Origin: 0-14-3-00-62-12 sp034440555
GTDB taxonomy: Bacteria > Pseudomonadota > Gammaproteobacteria > Xanthomonadales > Ahniellaceae
Assembly (NCBI GenBank): GCA_034440555.1
Contig: JAWXCG010000261.1
Span: forward strand, 1 to 8,390
Length of the DNA: 8,390 nucleotides
Direction: 5' to 3'
The notes under the pieces are model-generated. The model ran no database searches. It was given only the letters and a program-made list of their open reading frames with translations, and was not told the DNA's origin. Positions 1 to 6,587 of the stretch are shown one piece after another (position 1 is the stretch's first letter; every line of letters begins with the position of its first letter). The translations under genes were made by a program, and so were the position numbers.

Positions 1-61
1 AGGAACCGTCCCTGGTGCAGCACATCCGGCCCGCGCATCCATGCGCGTGCGTTCGGCTCGG

Positions 62-87
62 CTGACGATGCCTGAGGGCATCGTCAG
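62..87. repeat. Strong hairpin downstream of the rhomboid gene
   Basis: A perfect 11-base inverted repeat (arms 62-72 and 77-87, CTGACGATGCC and its complement) encloses a 4-base loop. It lies about a dozen bases past the stop codon of the minus-strand rhomboid gene, where a transcript end would be expected. No T-tract follows the stem in either direction, so it is not a classic intrinsic terminator. It may protect the 3' end of the mRNA, mark a Rho-dependent end, or be one copy of a dispersed extragenic palindrome. The rest of 1-98 holds no gene that I can support. Confidence 0.6.
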
Positions 88-98
88 GACGCCTCGCC

Positions 99-779
99 TT
101 ACCCACTCCGTAAACGGCGGGCGATTGCGGGGCGCGACAGAAAGGCGAAACCCATGCCGAAAACAAATCCGGCCACATGTACTGGCCAGGCCAGCACGCC
201 CGATTCGGGACTGACGATGACGAACAGCGACTGGATCAGAATCCACAGGCCAATCAATGCGCCGGCTGGCATGCGCACGAATTCGAGATAGAACCCCAGG
301 GGAATCACCAACCCCAGCCGCGCACGTGGAAACAGAGTGATGTAGGCGCCGACGATGGCCGAGACCGCGCCGCTGGAACCGATGATCGGAGCGGTGAGCG
401 TGGGATAGATTCCGGCACCGACCAGGTTGGCCAGCGCGCCACAGATCAGAAACAGCGCCAGAAAACGCAGTGATCCAAGCAGCCGCTCCGAGGCAAAGCC
501 GAAGATCAATACGAAAATCATGTTGCCGAGCAAATGCGGCCAGTCGCCGTGCAGAAAGAGCCCGGTGAACAATCGGCGCACCTCGACCAGCCAAACGCGG
601 CTATCTGCCTGGATGGCACTCATCAGACGTACAGGTACCGTGCCCAGGTCCGCAGCGAGCGCACGCGTGGGGTCGCCGCCGCTGACCTCGGTCCAGGACA
701 ACAGAACGCAGGCGCTGACGATACCCAGCGTGGCCCAGGGAGCGTGCGCGCGACGCCGGGTTTCGACGTGCACGAACAT
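99..779 (-). CDS. Rhomboid family intramembrane serine protease
   Basis: This 226-residue polytopic membrane protein belongs to the rhomboid family (PF01694), which cleaves transmembrane segments inside the lipid bilayer. The signature elements are all present. The HxxxN element lies at His82-Asn86 (HLLGN), the GxSG motif at 134-137 makes Ser136 the predicted nucleophile, and His201 in a late helix (WPVHVAG) completes the Ser-His dyad. About six hydrophobic segments can be seen, around 15-30, 85-97, 104-122, 132-150, 172-190 and 197-215, which fits a basic six-helix rhomboid without an added cytosolic domain. The ATG start lies three bases after the gspB stop, so translation is probably coupled and the gene ends a gspA-gspB-rhomboid unit. 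The substrate is unknown. It looks like an ordinary rhomboid rather than a clear rhombosortase, although the type II secretion neighbours make that alternative worth testing. Confidence 0.92.
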   Translation of the reverse strand: MFVHVETRRRAHAPWATLGIVSACVLLSWTEVSGGDPTRALAADLGTVPVRLMSAIQADSRVWLVEVRRLFTGLFLHGDWPHLLGNMIFVLIFGFASERLLGSLRFLALFLICGALANLVGAGIYPTLTAPIIGSSGAVSAIVGAYITLFPRARLGLVIPLGFYLEFVRMPAGALIGLWILIQSLFVIVSPESGVLAWPVHVAGFVFGMGFAFLSRPAIARRLRSG

Positions 780-782
780 GTC

Positions 783-1823
783 TCAGCCGCCTAGCCGGGG
801 CAACAAAAAGCGGATGTTCTTGTATTCGATGATGGCGCCGTCAGGCACGATTTCGCGGGCCCAGGTTTCATTACCCATCACGCCGCCTTCGTTGAGGCGC
901 TGACCGTCGATGATCACGAAACGACGTGTCACGTCGCGATGATAGACGTGCATGCTCATCTTCAACGGTGGCAAGCCCTGGCGCTGGGCCAAGGTCAGAT
1001 CATGAATGCTGATGGTGCCACCCATTGCCGCATTCGCTGCCGGCAACGCTGGCGCGGTGATCAACGCGCCCGCAGGATCGACGCCGTTCGCAGAAGCATT
1101 GCCCGGCGTGACTGGCGACGCAGGCAGCACGGCGGCTTGCGGTGGCTGCATCGGCATCGGCTGCGCAGCGGCGATGGCCGCGTCAGACGCGATTGCCGAA
1201 TCGGACTCGGTGACTGGATCCGGTAGCGGCGGGGGCAACGCAGACTCTGCCGAGATGATCGGCGTTTCCGTGGTCGGCCCGCGCTCCGCGAGCAGCGACG
1301 GACTGGGCACGAACAACTCGCCACTGCGAATGCGGCGCTGGTTCTCTTGCGATATGCCCTTCATCGCATCAAGGTCGTCCATGGACTGCGGCGGTGGGCT
1401 TTGTGCAAGCGCGCTCTGCGGCGGCATGGGCTGGGGCATGGGCTGGGGGGGCATGGGCTGGGGCGGTGCGGTTGAGGACGCACGCTCTGCCGGAGCTGGC
1501 GGCGCGGGAACGCGTTCCGCTGTGGGTCGCGTATCCAGCGCCGTCCAATCCGCGCGCCCTGCAGTCTTCGGCACGGGCGCGGCTCCACCGGGTTGCGACC
1601 GGTTCGGCCGCTCGCTATCTTCTTCAGCAATCTGCACATTACCGAGCAGATCGCGGTTGCTCCACGCGGCCGCCACTGCGATTGCCAGTGCCGGCAGCAA
1701 CAGCCACCACGCCCCCGATGCGCGCGACTGGGGTTTCCAGTTCGGCACAGTGCTCAGGCTGGGCGCTTCGCCCAGACGGCGCTCGGCTTCGGATTTTTTC
1801 AGCGCTTCAAGAATCAGTGACAT
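783..1823 (-). CDS. gspB: General secretion pathway protein B (GspB), T2SS accessory
   Basis: This 346-residue protein has the GspB layout. It opens with the typical cytoplasmic start MSLILEALKKSEAERR (1-16), followed by a single membrane helix at about 38-54 (WWLLLPALAIAVAAAW). A long linker rich in Pro, Ala, Gln and Ser follows (about 65-265), and the protein ends in a conserved T2SSB domain (about 270-346, with VYHRDVTRRFVIIDGQRL and ending FLLPRLGG). In Aeromonas, ExeA and ExeB form an inner-membrane complex that helps place the secretin through the peptidoglycan; GspB is the arm reaching into the periplasm. The linker contains a short tandem repeat coding for PQPMP-like units. The ATG lies 75 bases after the gspA stop, with only a weak Shine-Dalgarno match, which suggests co-transcription with gspA. 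No other T2SS gene is in the window. Confidence 0.9.
   Translation of the reverse strand: MSLILEALKKSEAERRLGEAPSLSTVPNWKPQSRASGAWWLLLPALAIAVAAAWSNRDLLGNVQIAEEDSERPNRSQPGGAAPVPKTAGRADWTALDTRPTAERVPAPPAPAERASSTAPPQPMPPQPMPQPMPPQSALAQSPPPQSMDDLDAMKGISQENQRRIRSGELFVPSPSLLAERGPTTETPIISAESALPPPLPDPVTESDSAIASDAAIAAAQPMPMQPPQAAVLPASPVTPGNASANGVDPAGALITAPALPAANAAMGGTISIHDLTLAQRQGLPPLKMSMHVYHRDVTRRFVIIDGQRLNEGGVMGNETWAREIVPDGAIIEYKNIRFLLPRLGG
1423..1463. repeat. Three-copy short tandem repeat inside gspB
   Basis: The unit GGCATGGGCTGGGG (plus strand) occurs three times, starting at 1423, 1435 and 1450, so the period is 12 and then 15 bases. On the coding strand it gives overlapping PPQPMP / PQPMPP units in the proline-rich periplasmic linker. 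The spacing keeps the reading frame, so copy-number changes here would lengthen or shorten the linker without breaking the gene. Confidence 0.8.
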
Positions 1824-1898
1824 GGGGGCATTGTCCGTGTTCGCCGGGCACGGCGATAGATATGTATCGTGATTGCGACCGCCAATGAGCGGAATTGT

Positions 1899-2807
1899 TC
1901 ACCGCCACCAAGCCCAGAGTCCAATCGTAAGCGCCGCGGCACCGACCCCTAGCGCAATGCGCAGGATGCGACCCGCAGAATGGTGACTCGCAGTTTCCCC
2001 CAGCACCTCATTCGCCGCTTGCCGTAACAATCGCCAGCCAATCAGCCGTTGCTCGGCAACGTAACCGGCAACCAGCGCACGATCGGCAATGACATTGATC
2101 AGACGTGGCACGCCACCGGAACGCCAGTGCAGATAGCGCAATGCGAGTCGCGTGAACAACGGCGCCAGAGCACCGGCGACAGCGAGTCGATGCCGCACAT
2201 AAGCGTCGGTCTCGACGGCAGACAGTGGTGTCAGGTGATAACGCGCAGTCACACGCTGAGCAAGCTGGCGCAACTGTGGACGCGCCAGCTGCTCGCGCAA
2301 TTCTGGTTGTCCGAGCAGCAGTATCTGCAGCAGCTTCTGCGTCGCCGTCTCCAGATTGGTCAGCAGCCGGATCTGCTCCAGCGCCTCGATCGAGAGATTC
2401 TGCGCCTCGTCAATGATCAGCACCACGCGCAGCCCATCGGCGTAAGCCTTGAGCAAGTACTGGTGGATGGCATCGATCAAAAGCTTGTTGGACAGCCGCC
2501 GGCTTTTGAGCGTGATGCGCAATTCTTCAGTGATGGTTTCGAGCAGTTGCATCGGCGACTGCCGCGGGTGCAACAGCATTGCGATGCGCGTGTTTTCCGG
2601 CACCTGCTCCAGCAGCAAACGACTGATTGTGGTCTTGCCGGTGCCGACCTCGCCGGTCAGCTGCACAAATCCTCCGCTGCCGCCTTGGCCAATGCCGTAG
2701 AGCAGGTGCGCCAGGGCATCGCGATGACGCTCGGACAGAAACACAAACCGTGGATCCGGCGTGATCGAAAACGGCGATTCCTTCAAGCCATAGAACGCAA
2801 GATACAT
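1899..2807 (-). CDS. gspA: ExeA/GspA-type AAA+ ATPase with C-terminal membrane anchor, short form
   Basis: This 302-residue protein starts with the ExeA-family signature MYLAFYGLKESPFSITPDPR. It has a Walker A motif at 52-59 (GEVGTGKT), a Walker B at 128-136 (VVLIIDEAQ), a sensor-like LLLGQPEL at 163-170 and a GGVPRLIN box at 231-238 that is usual in this family. A hydrophobic helix at about 281-300 ends the protein in AWWR. Aeromonas ExeA continues past this helix into a periplasmic peptidoglycan-binding domain; here nothing follows it. GspA ATPases act with GspB at the inner membrane to help assemble the secretin. The gspB gene directly downstream supports that role over the similar ATPases of exopolysaccharide/PEP-CTERM loci, which also tend to be short. 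The start is supported by GGAGAG six bases upstream of the ATG. Confidence 0.88.
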   Translation of the reverse strand: MYLAFYGLKESPFSITPDPRFVFLSERHRDALAHLLYGIGQGGSGGFVQLTGEVGTGKTTISRLLLEQVPENTRIAMLLHPRQSPMQLLETITEELRITLKSRRLSNKLLIDAIHQYLLKAYADGLRVVLIIDEAQNLSIEALEQIRLLTNLETATQKLLQILLLGQPELREQLARPQLRQLAQRVTARYHLTPLSAVETDAYVRHRLAVAGALAPLFTRLALRYLHWRSGGVPRLINVIADRALVAGYVAEQRLIGWRLLRQAANEVLGETASHHSAGRILRIALGVGAAALTIGLWAWWR

Positions 2808-3016
2808 GCGCCGCTCTCCATCGCCGAACGGGCGACTGATCCAGCCGGTTTCAATTCAGACTCATCGATTGCAGTGCGCCGGCGATGGCGTTGATCTGGC
2901 AATTGAACTGGCCTAGTGTGGTGTTGCACCCAGATCATGGGGCGCTGCTTCTGGCCGCCGCCGGGATTGCTGGACACAACTATGCGCTCCACGATTGTCA
3001 TTGTTGACTGCATCAT
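2808..3016. other. Gap between the DUF218 gene and gspA, no supported gene
   Basis: This 209-base stretch lies between the stop of the DUF218 gene and the gspA start, both on the minus strand. I see no hairpin with a T-tract and no convincing promoter hexamers, so read-through from the DUF218 gene into gspA remains possible. A minus-strand open frame begins right after the DUF218 stop, but it has no recognisable motif and runs into the gspA start, so I do not call it. Confidence 0.5.
2814..2819 (-). promoter_or_regulatory. Ribosome binding site of gspA
   Basis: GGAGAG on the minus strand, six bases before the ATG of gspA. It supports this start, which also gives the conserved N-terminus of the family. 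Confidence 0.7.
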
Positions 3017-3742
3017 TCAGGGTTTGTGCGGTGTCCAGCCCAGCTTGGACAGCATGCGACGATGGCCAATCAGGCGTGCCCAGCGGATGCCTGAATGCAG
3101 CCAAAGGCTGAGACTGGCTTCCTTGGCAAGTAAAAACCAGTGTCGCACGCCCGGTCGCCAGCTGTCCTCGGCGGCACACACCGCGTGCTCGAGTCCGACA
3201 TTTGCGGCCAGCAACGAGCATCTCGCCAAATGATAGCGATTGCTCAGCAGAACTACGCTGCCGGCGCCAGGTTCACGGCATTGCGCAGCGAGCAGTCCGC
3301 GCGCATGGCGTAGATTCTCCAGCGTATCGCCGGAAATTTCTTCGAGGAAAATCGGCAGGTTCGGCGGCAGACCTAAATTCCGCAGCAGATCGCCGGTGAC
3401 CTCGGCTTCACTACGTTCGTTGCCGACTCGCCCGCCGAGCAACACCAAAGTATGTACAGCGCCACTTTCCACCAGCGCGTGCGCACGCCTGACGCGCGCC
3501 AGCAAATCAGCGTCGGCGGCGCCAGCGGCCAGGCGCTTGCCGAAAACCAGCAGGCAATGGCGGCCCTCATGCACTGCCGAAACCGTTCGGGCAGTTCGCC
3601 ATGCCCGCCAAAAATAAATAAACCAGAGCGAGCCCAAGCTGGCGACAAACACCAGGCCGGCTATGACCGCGGTGTGCCAGAGGTCTGGATCGCGCAGATG
3701 ACGCTTCCACGCGGGTTGCACTTGCGCGGCATTGAGGTGCAC
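3017..3742 (-). CDS. Membrane-anchored DUF218 (SanA/ElyC/YdcF-like) protein
   Basis: From the chosen GTG this is a 241-residue protein with one membrane helix at about 22-45 and a DUF218 domain (PF02698) from about residue 62 to about 200. The domain motifs are visible: VFGKRLAAG after the first strand, LLGGRVGNERSEAEVTG at about 101-117, the TLENLRHA box at about 140-147, and SNRYHLARC at about 167-175 with the conserved Tyr-His and Arg. Members such as SanA and ElyC act in envelope integrity and cell-wall precursor metabolism, but the reaction is not settled for most of them. The frame stays open to another GTG at 3805. I prefer 3742 because AGGA lies nine bases before it and a promoter-like pair would start transcription near 3804. 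The gene is divergent from the ketosynthase gene and lies upstream of gspA on the same strand; no functional link to either is shown. Confidence 0.82.
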   Translation of the reverse strand: MHLNAAQVQPAWKRHLRDPDLWHTAVIAGLVFVASLGSLWFIYFWRAWRTARTVSAVHEGRHCLLVFGKRLAAGAADADLLARVRRAHALVESGAVHTLVLLGGRVGNERSEAEVTGDLLRNLGLPPNLPIFLEEISGDTLENLRHARGLLAAQCREPGAGSVVLLSNRYHLARCSLLAANVGLEHAVCAAEDSWRPGVRHWFLLAKEASLSLWLHSGIRWARLIGHRRMLSKLGWTPHKP

Positions 3743-3751
3743 CTTTTCACA

Positions 3752-3755
3752 TCCT
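3752..3755 (-). promoter_or_regulatory. Ribosome binding site of the DUF218 gene
   Basis: AGGA on the minus strand, nine bases before the GTG at 3742. This is the main reason to prefer that start over the upstream GTG at 3805, where no such site is evident. Confidence 0.4.
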
Positions 3756-3810
3756 GCTGACACGGCTTCATATCCTGATAACACAGCGCTATCCGATCCG
3801 CCCACGGCTT

Positions 3811-3838
3811 TCTATACTCTCAGGCCACAATCTGGCAA
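3811..3838 (-). promoter_or_regulatory. Candidate sigma-70 promoter for the DUF218 gene
   Basis: On the minus strand, TTGCCA (3838-3833) and TATAGA (3816-3811) are separated by 16 bases. They match the -35 consensus at five of six positions and the -10 consensus at four. Transcription would start near 3804 and give a leader of about 60 bases to the GTG at 3742. It overlaps the -10-like element proposed for the opposite gene. Confidence 0.4.
3813..3818 (+). promoter_or_regulatory. Candidate -10 element for the ketosynthase operon
   Basis: TATACT lies about 30 bases before the ketosynthase start and matches the -10 consensus at five of six positions. No good -35 hexamer sits 16-18 bases upstream, so if it is used it may need an activator. 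It shares bases with the minus-strand -10 candidate. Confidence 0.3.
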
Positions 3839-3845
3839 CCCGTTC

Positions 3846-5039
3846 GTGCCCGTGCCTATCTCGCCCCTGCAAATCAGCGCCTACACCGCAACTACCGCCT
3901 GCGGTCCGGGCAAAGCGGCCCTTCTGGATGGCCTTGAGCATGAGCGTAGCGGCCTGCGCGCCAATGATTTTAGCGTGCATCCGCTGGAAACGTGGATCGG
4001 CCGTGTCGATGGCCTGGAGTCAGCAGCAGTGCCTGAGTCGCTGGCGCGCTGGGACTGCCGTAATAATCGACTGGCCTGGATGGGGCTGCACGGCGATGGC
4101 TTCATTGACGCCGTCCGCTCCGCCCGCGATCGCTATGGCGCAGCCCGCATTGCGCTGGTGCTCGGCACTTCCACTTCAAGCATCGGTGCCAGCGAGCAGG
4201 CCTATCGCGAGCTCGACAGCGACGGACGCTTTCCTGAATATTTGCGCAGCTCGATCATGCACACGCCGCATTCGCTGGGTGACTTTGTGCAACGCGTGCT
4301 CGAAATCGAGGGGCCCGCTGTCACCGTCGCGACTGCCTGCTCGTCGAGCGCCAAAGTATTTGCCCAGGCCGACCGGCTGCTGCGACTGGGAATCGCCGAT
4401 GCCGTTGTCGTCGGTGGCGTCGATACACTGTGCGGCAGTGTGCTGTTTGGGTTCAACTCGTTGGCCTTGGTGTCGCCGCAACCTTGCCGTCCGTTCGACG
4501 TAGCGCGCAACGGCATCAGCATCGGTGAGGCCGCTGGCTTTGCGCTGCTCGAACGCGGCAGCGGTGCGCTCAATCTGCTCGGTTATGGCGAATCCAGTGA
4601 TGCGCACCATATGTCCACCCCGCATCCACAGGGGCTCGGTGCTGAGCGCGCGCTTGACGACGCGCTGGCGCGTGCCGGCCTTGGCACTGACGCCATCGAC
4701 TACATCAACCTGCACGGCACTGCCAGCGAAAAGAACGACGAGGTCGAGGCGGCACTGATCGCTCGCCGCTTTGGTCCAACGGTGCATGCCAGCTCGACCA
4801 AGGGCTATACCGGTCATACCTTGGGCGCCGCTGGCATTGTCGAGGCCGCGATCAGCCTGCTGGCGCTGGAGACCGGCATCATGCCGGGCACGGTGAATAC
4901 GCAGGCGCTGGATGCCCTTTGCGGACCACAAATCCGCATGCGCAGCGCGCACGGAACCGTGCGCCATGCGCTGAGTAACTCGTTTGGTTTTGGTGGCAAC
5001 AATTGCGTTCTGGTATTTGGTCGTGGAGTAGAGGCGTGA
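3846..5039 (+). CDS. Beta-ketoacyl-ACP synthase, FabF-like, aryl-polyene type
   Basis: From the chosen GTG this is a 397-residue thiolase-fold condensing enzyme that joins malonyl units to a growing acyl-ACP chain. The active site is complete: Cys165 in VATACSSSA, His290 in NLHGTASEKND, Lys319 and His324 in STKGYTGHTLGAAG, and the C-terminal GFGGNN loop at 381-386. The length is normal for FabF. The frame stays open upstream to 3732, but that part is not like the family, which begins close to ISPLQISAYTATTACGPGK. GTG at 3846 or 3852 fits best, without a clear Shine-Dalgarno site. The next gene overlaps its stop codon and codes for a ketosynthase-like partner without the His motifs, as in the ApeO-ApeC pair of aryl polyene clusters. 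I infer that the two form a heterodimer making a polyene chain. A housekeeping FabF is less likely given the neighbours. Confidence 0.92.
   Translation: MPVPISPLQISAYTATTACGPGKAALLDGLEHERSGLRANDFSVHPLETWIGRVDGLESAAVPESLARWDCRNNRLAWMGLHGDGFIDAVRSARDRYGAARIALVLGTSTSSIGASEQAYRELDSDGRFPEYLRSSIMHTPHSLGDFVQRVLEIEGPAVTVATACSSSAKVFAQADRLLRLGIADAVVVGGVDTLCGSVLFGFNSLALVSPQPCRPFDVARNGISIGEAAGFALLERGSGALNLLGYGESSDAHHMSTPHPQGLGAERALDDALARAGLGTDAIDYINLHGTASEKNDEVEAALIARRFGPTVHASSTKGYTGHTLGAAGIVEAAISLLALETGIMPGTVNTQALDALCGPQIRMRSAHGTVRHALSNSFGFGGNNCVLVFGRGVEA
5025..5028 (+). promoter_or_regulatory. Ribosome binding site of the chain-length-factor gene
   Basis: GGAG inside the last codons of the ketosynthase gene, seven bases before the GTG at 5036. 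It supports the GTGA overlap start over the ATG at 5051. Confidence 0.65.
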
Positions 5040-5839
5040 GCTCCGGCACTATGTATCTCGACGGCATTGCGTGCTGGTCGCCGACGCTGGTGGACTGGGA
5101 TTCGGCGCGCGCTGCTTTTCGCGGTGAAGCAGGCCTGCTGGATCCGCCGGCCCGGCGTCCTGCGCCAGAATTGCTGGCCCCGACCGAACGTCGGCGCGCG
5201 CCGGATACTGTGGCAATCGCGCTCGAAGTCGCCGCGCGCGCTGTCGCGCAGGCCGGACGCACACCTGGCGAATTGCCCAGCGTATTCACCTCGGCGCATG
5301 GCGATCTGGCGATCAACGATTACATGTGCGCGACCTTGGTCAACGAACCCATGGCAATTTCGCCGACCCGGTTCCACAACTCGGTGCACAATGCCGCTGC
5401 CGGTTACTGGACCATCGGCACCGGCTGCATGCAGGCCAGCACGGCGCTCACTGCGTTTCTGCACAGTTTCGCGCATGGCCTGCTCGAAGCCATCAGCCAG
5501 GCCAGCATCGAGCAGCGGCCGATACTGTTGGTGGCCTATGACATCGCGGCCTGCGGCGCACTCGCCTGCGTAACCGCCAGTCGCGGCATGCTGGCCACGG
5601 CACTGGTGCTGAATCCCGCGCCGGGGGCAAACAGTCTGGGCACACTCACCTGGACGCTGCAAGCGGGCCCCGCCGTGCCGTTGCAACCGGTATCGGCTGC
5701 GGCGCGCTCATTGCAGGAGAACGCAATCGCTGACTGCCTGCCGCTTCTAGAGTGCATCGCCAACCCTGAAGGTGATGTACTGCTGCCGCTCGGCGACGCG
5801 CTCGCCCTGCACATCCACTGGAAAGCGCAGCATGCATAG
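5036..5839 (+). CDS. Ketosynthase-like chain length factor, ApeC-type (PF13723-like)
   Basis: This 267-residue protein resembles the N-terminal half of a ketosynthase. It starts with MYLDGIACWSP (from residue 6), has the element FTSAHGD at 84-90, and carries the box FHNSVHNAAAGYW (113-125) that I associate with the partner subunit in aryl polyene clusters. It lacks the HGT and GHT histidine motifs and the GFGG loop, so it should not condense on its own; such proteins pair with an active synthase and help set chain length. Unusually, Cys131 (TGCMQAST) falls at the position of the catalytic Cys when aligned without gaps to the upstream synthase. The GTG start shares GTGA with that gene's stop and has its own GGAG site, so the two are translationally coupled. 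An ATG at 5051 is a possible alternative start. Confidence 0.85.
   Translation: MSSGTMYLDGIACWSPTLVDWDSARAAFRGEAGLLDPPARRPAPELLAPTERRRAPDTVAIALEVAARAVAQAGRTPGELPSVFTSAHGDLAINDYMCATLVNEPMAISPTRFHNSVHNAAAGYWTIGTGCMQASTALTAFLHSFAHGLLEAISQASIEQRPILLVAYDIAACGALACVTASRGMLATALVLNPAPGANSLGTLTWTLQAGPAVPLQPVSAAARSLQENAIADCLPLLECIANPEGDVLLPLGDALALHIHWKAQHA
5820..5825 (+). promoter_or_regulatory. Ribosome binding site of the glycosyltransferase gene
   Basis: GGAAAG, six bases before the ATG at 5832 and inside the end of the preceding gene. It supports this start over upstream in-frame starts such as 5772. Confidence 0.55.
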
Positions 5840-6587
5840 TGTTCAACCCAGCACCCGTGTCGCCATCGTCATACCCGCCCTGAACGAAGCGCTGGCCATT
5901 CGTAGTGTGGTCGAATCGGCGCTCGCGCATTGTCGCGACGTGTTCGTCATCGACGATGGCAGCAGCGACGACAGTGCCGCATGCATCGCCGATATGCCGG
6001 TACAACTGATTCGTCATGCAGCACGAATGGGTAAGGGACGCAGCCTGAAAGACGGTATGCAGGCCGCGTTTTCCGCAGGCTTCGATGCGGTCATCAGCAT
6101 CGATGGCGATGGCCAGCACAGCAGCGAAGACGTGCCGCGCCTGCTGCGCGCACATGCGTTGCAGCCGCGCGCATTGTTGGTCTGTGCACGCCTGATCGGC
6201 CGCGAGTCGCAGCCAGCGATTCGCCGTTTCGCGAACCACTTCGCTGATTTCTGGGTGTCCTGGGCCTGCGGCCAACGTGTGCTGGATTCCCAATGCGGGC
6301 AGCGCCTCTATCCGCGCCTGATCATGGAATCAATTCAGGCGCCCGCAACCGACGGGTTTGCCTTCGAGAGCGAGGTGTTGATCAATTGCTCGCAGGCGGG
6401 CTTCGCGATCGCTGCGGTACCGATTCGTGCGCGCTACCACGCGGGCCGTCGCGCCAGTCACTTCGAGCCGTTGGCTGACGCGGTCAAAATCGCCCGCATG
6501 ATCTTCTGGAAAATCGTCTTCCGCGGGCTCGCGCTGCCTTCATTGTTTCGATCGCTGTCGCGACCGGCGGTGCAGTTGGAACCCTGA
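5832..6587 (+). CDS. Family 2 glycosyltransferase, DPM1-like
   Basis: This 251-residue GT-A fold enzyme would transfer a sugar from a nucleotide donor to a lipid or small-molecule acceptor. It shows VAIVIPALNEA at 10-20, the nucleotide-binding DDGSSDD at 41-47, the metal-binding SIDGDGQH at 89-96 (DxD type), DSQCGQRLYP at 152-161 and FAFESEVLI at 176-184. The tail has RYHAGRRASHFEP and a mildly hydrophobic stretch at about 222-240, with no clear pair of membrane helices. The ATG overlaps the end of the chain-length-factor gene by eight bases (ATGCATAG), which places it in the same operon. Glycosyltransferases, often joined to an acyltransferase, occur in aryl polyene clusters, where they are thought to build the outer-membrane anchor of the pigment. 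Here the enzyme stands alone. The acceptor is inferred from context only. Confidence 0.88.
   Translation: MHSVQPSTRVAIVIPALNEALAIRSVVESALAHCRDVFVIDDGSSDDSAACIADMPVQLIRHAARMGKGRSLKDGMQAAFSAGFDAVISIDGDGQHSSEDVPRLLRAHALQPRALLVCARLIGRESQPAIRRFANHFADFWVSWACGQRVLDSQCGQRLYPRLIMESIQAPATDGFAFESEVLINCSQAGFAIAAVPIRARYHAGRRASHFEPLADAVKIARMIFWKIVFRGLALPSLFRSLSRPAVQLEP

Noticed and set aside
99..779. Calling the rhomboid a rhombosortase
   Set aside because: The sequence carries the general HxxxN, GSSG and late His elements of ordinary rhomboids, and nothing seen here singles out the rhombosortase branch. Kept only as a hypothesis from context.
1006..1872. Open frame of 288 codons on the plus strand opposite gspB
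   Set aside because: It mirrors the low-complexity Pro-rich linker as Gly/Ala/Ser runs and has no domain. The GspB reading has conserved ends and a membrane helix.
2049..2894. Plus-strand frame of 281 codons opposite gspA
   Set aside because: Its Gln- and Arg-rich composition is the complement of GspA coding sequence, and it has no motif of its own.
2783..3016. Small minus-strand frame of 77 codons starting right after the DUF218 stop
   Set aside because: The position is suggestive, but there is no ribosome site of note, no motif, and the frame runs into the gspA start. It could be revived if conserved in relatives.
3732..3845. Upstream extension of the ketosynthase to a TTG at 3732
   Set aside because: The extra 38 residues are not like the family, would cover the divergent promoter region and would overlap the start of the opposite gene. 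The conserved N-terminus begins after 3846.
4176..4967. Open frame of 263 codons on the minus strand within the ketosynthase gene
   Set aside because: It is antisense to the catalytic core of the synthase and has no family features.
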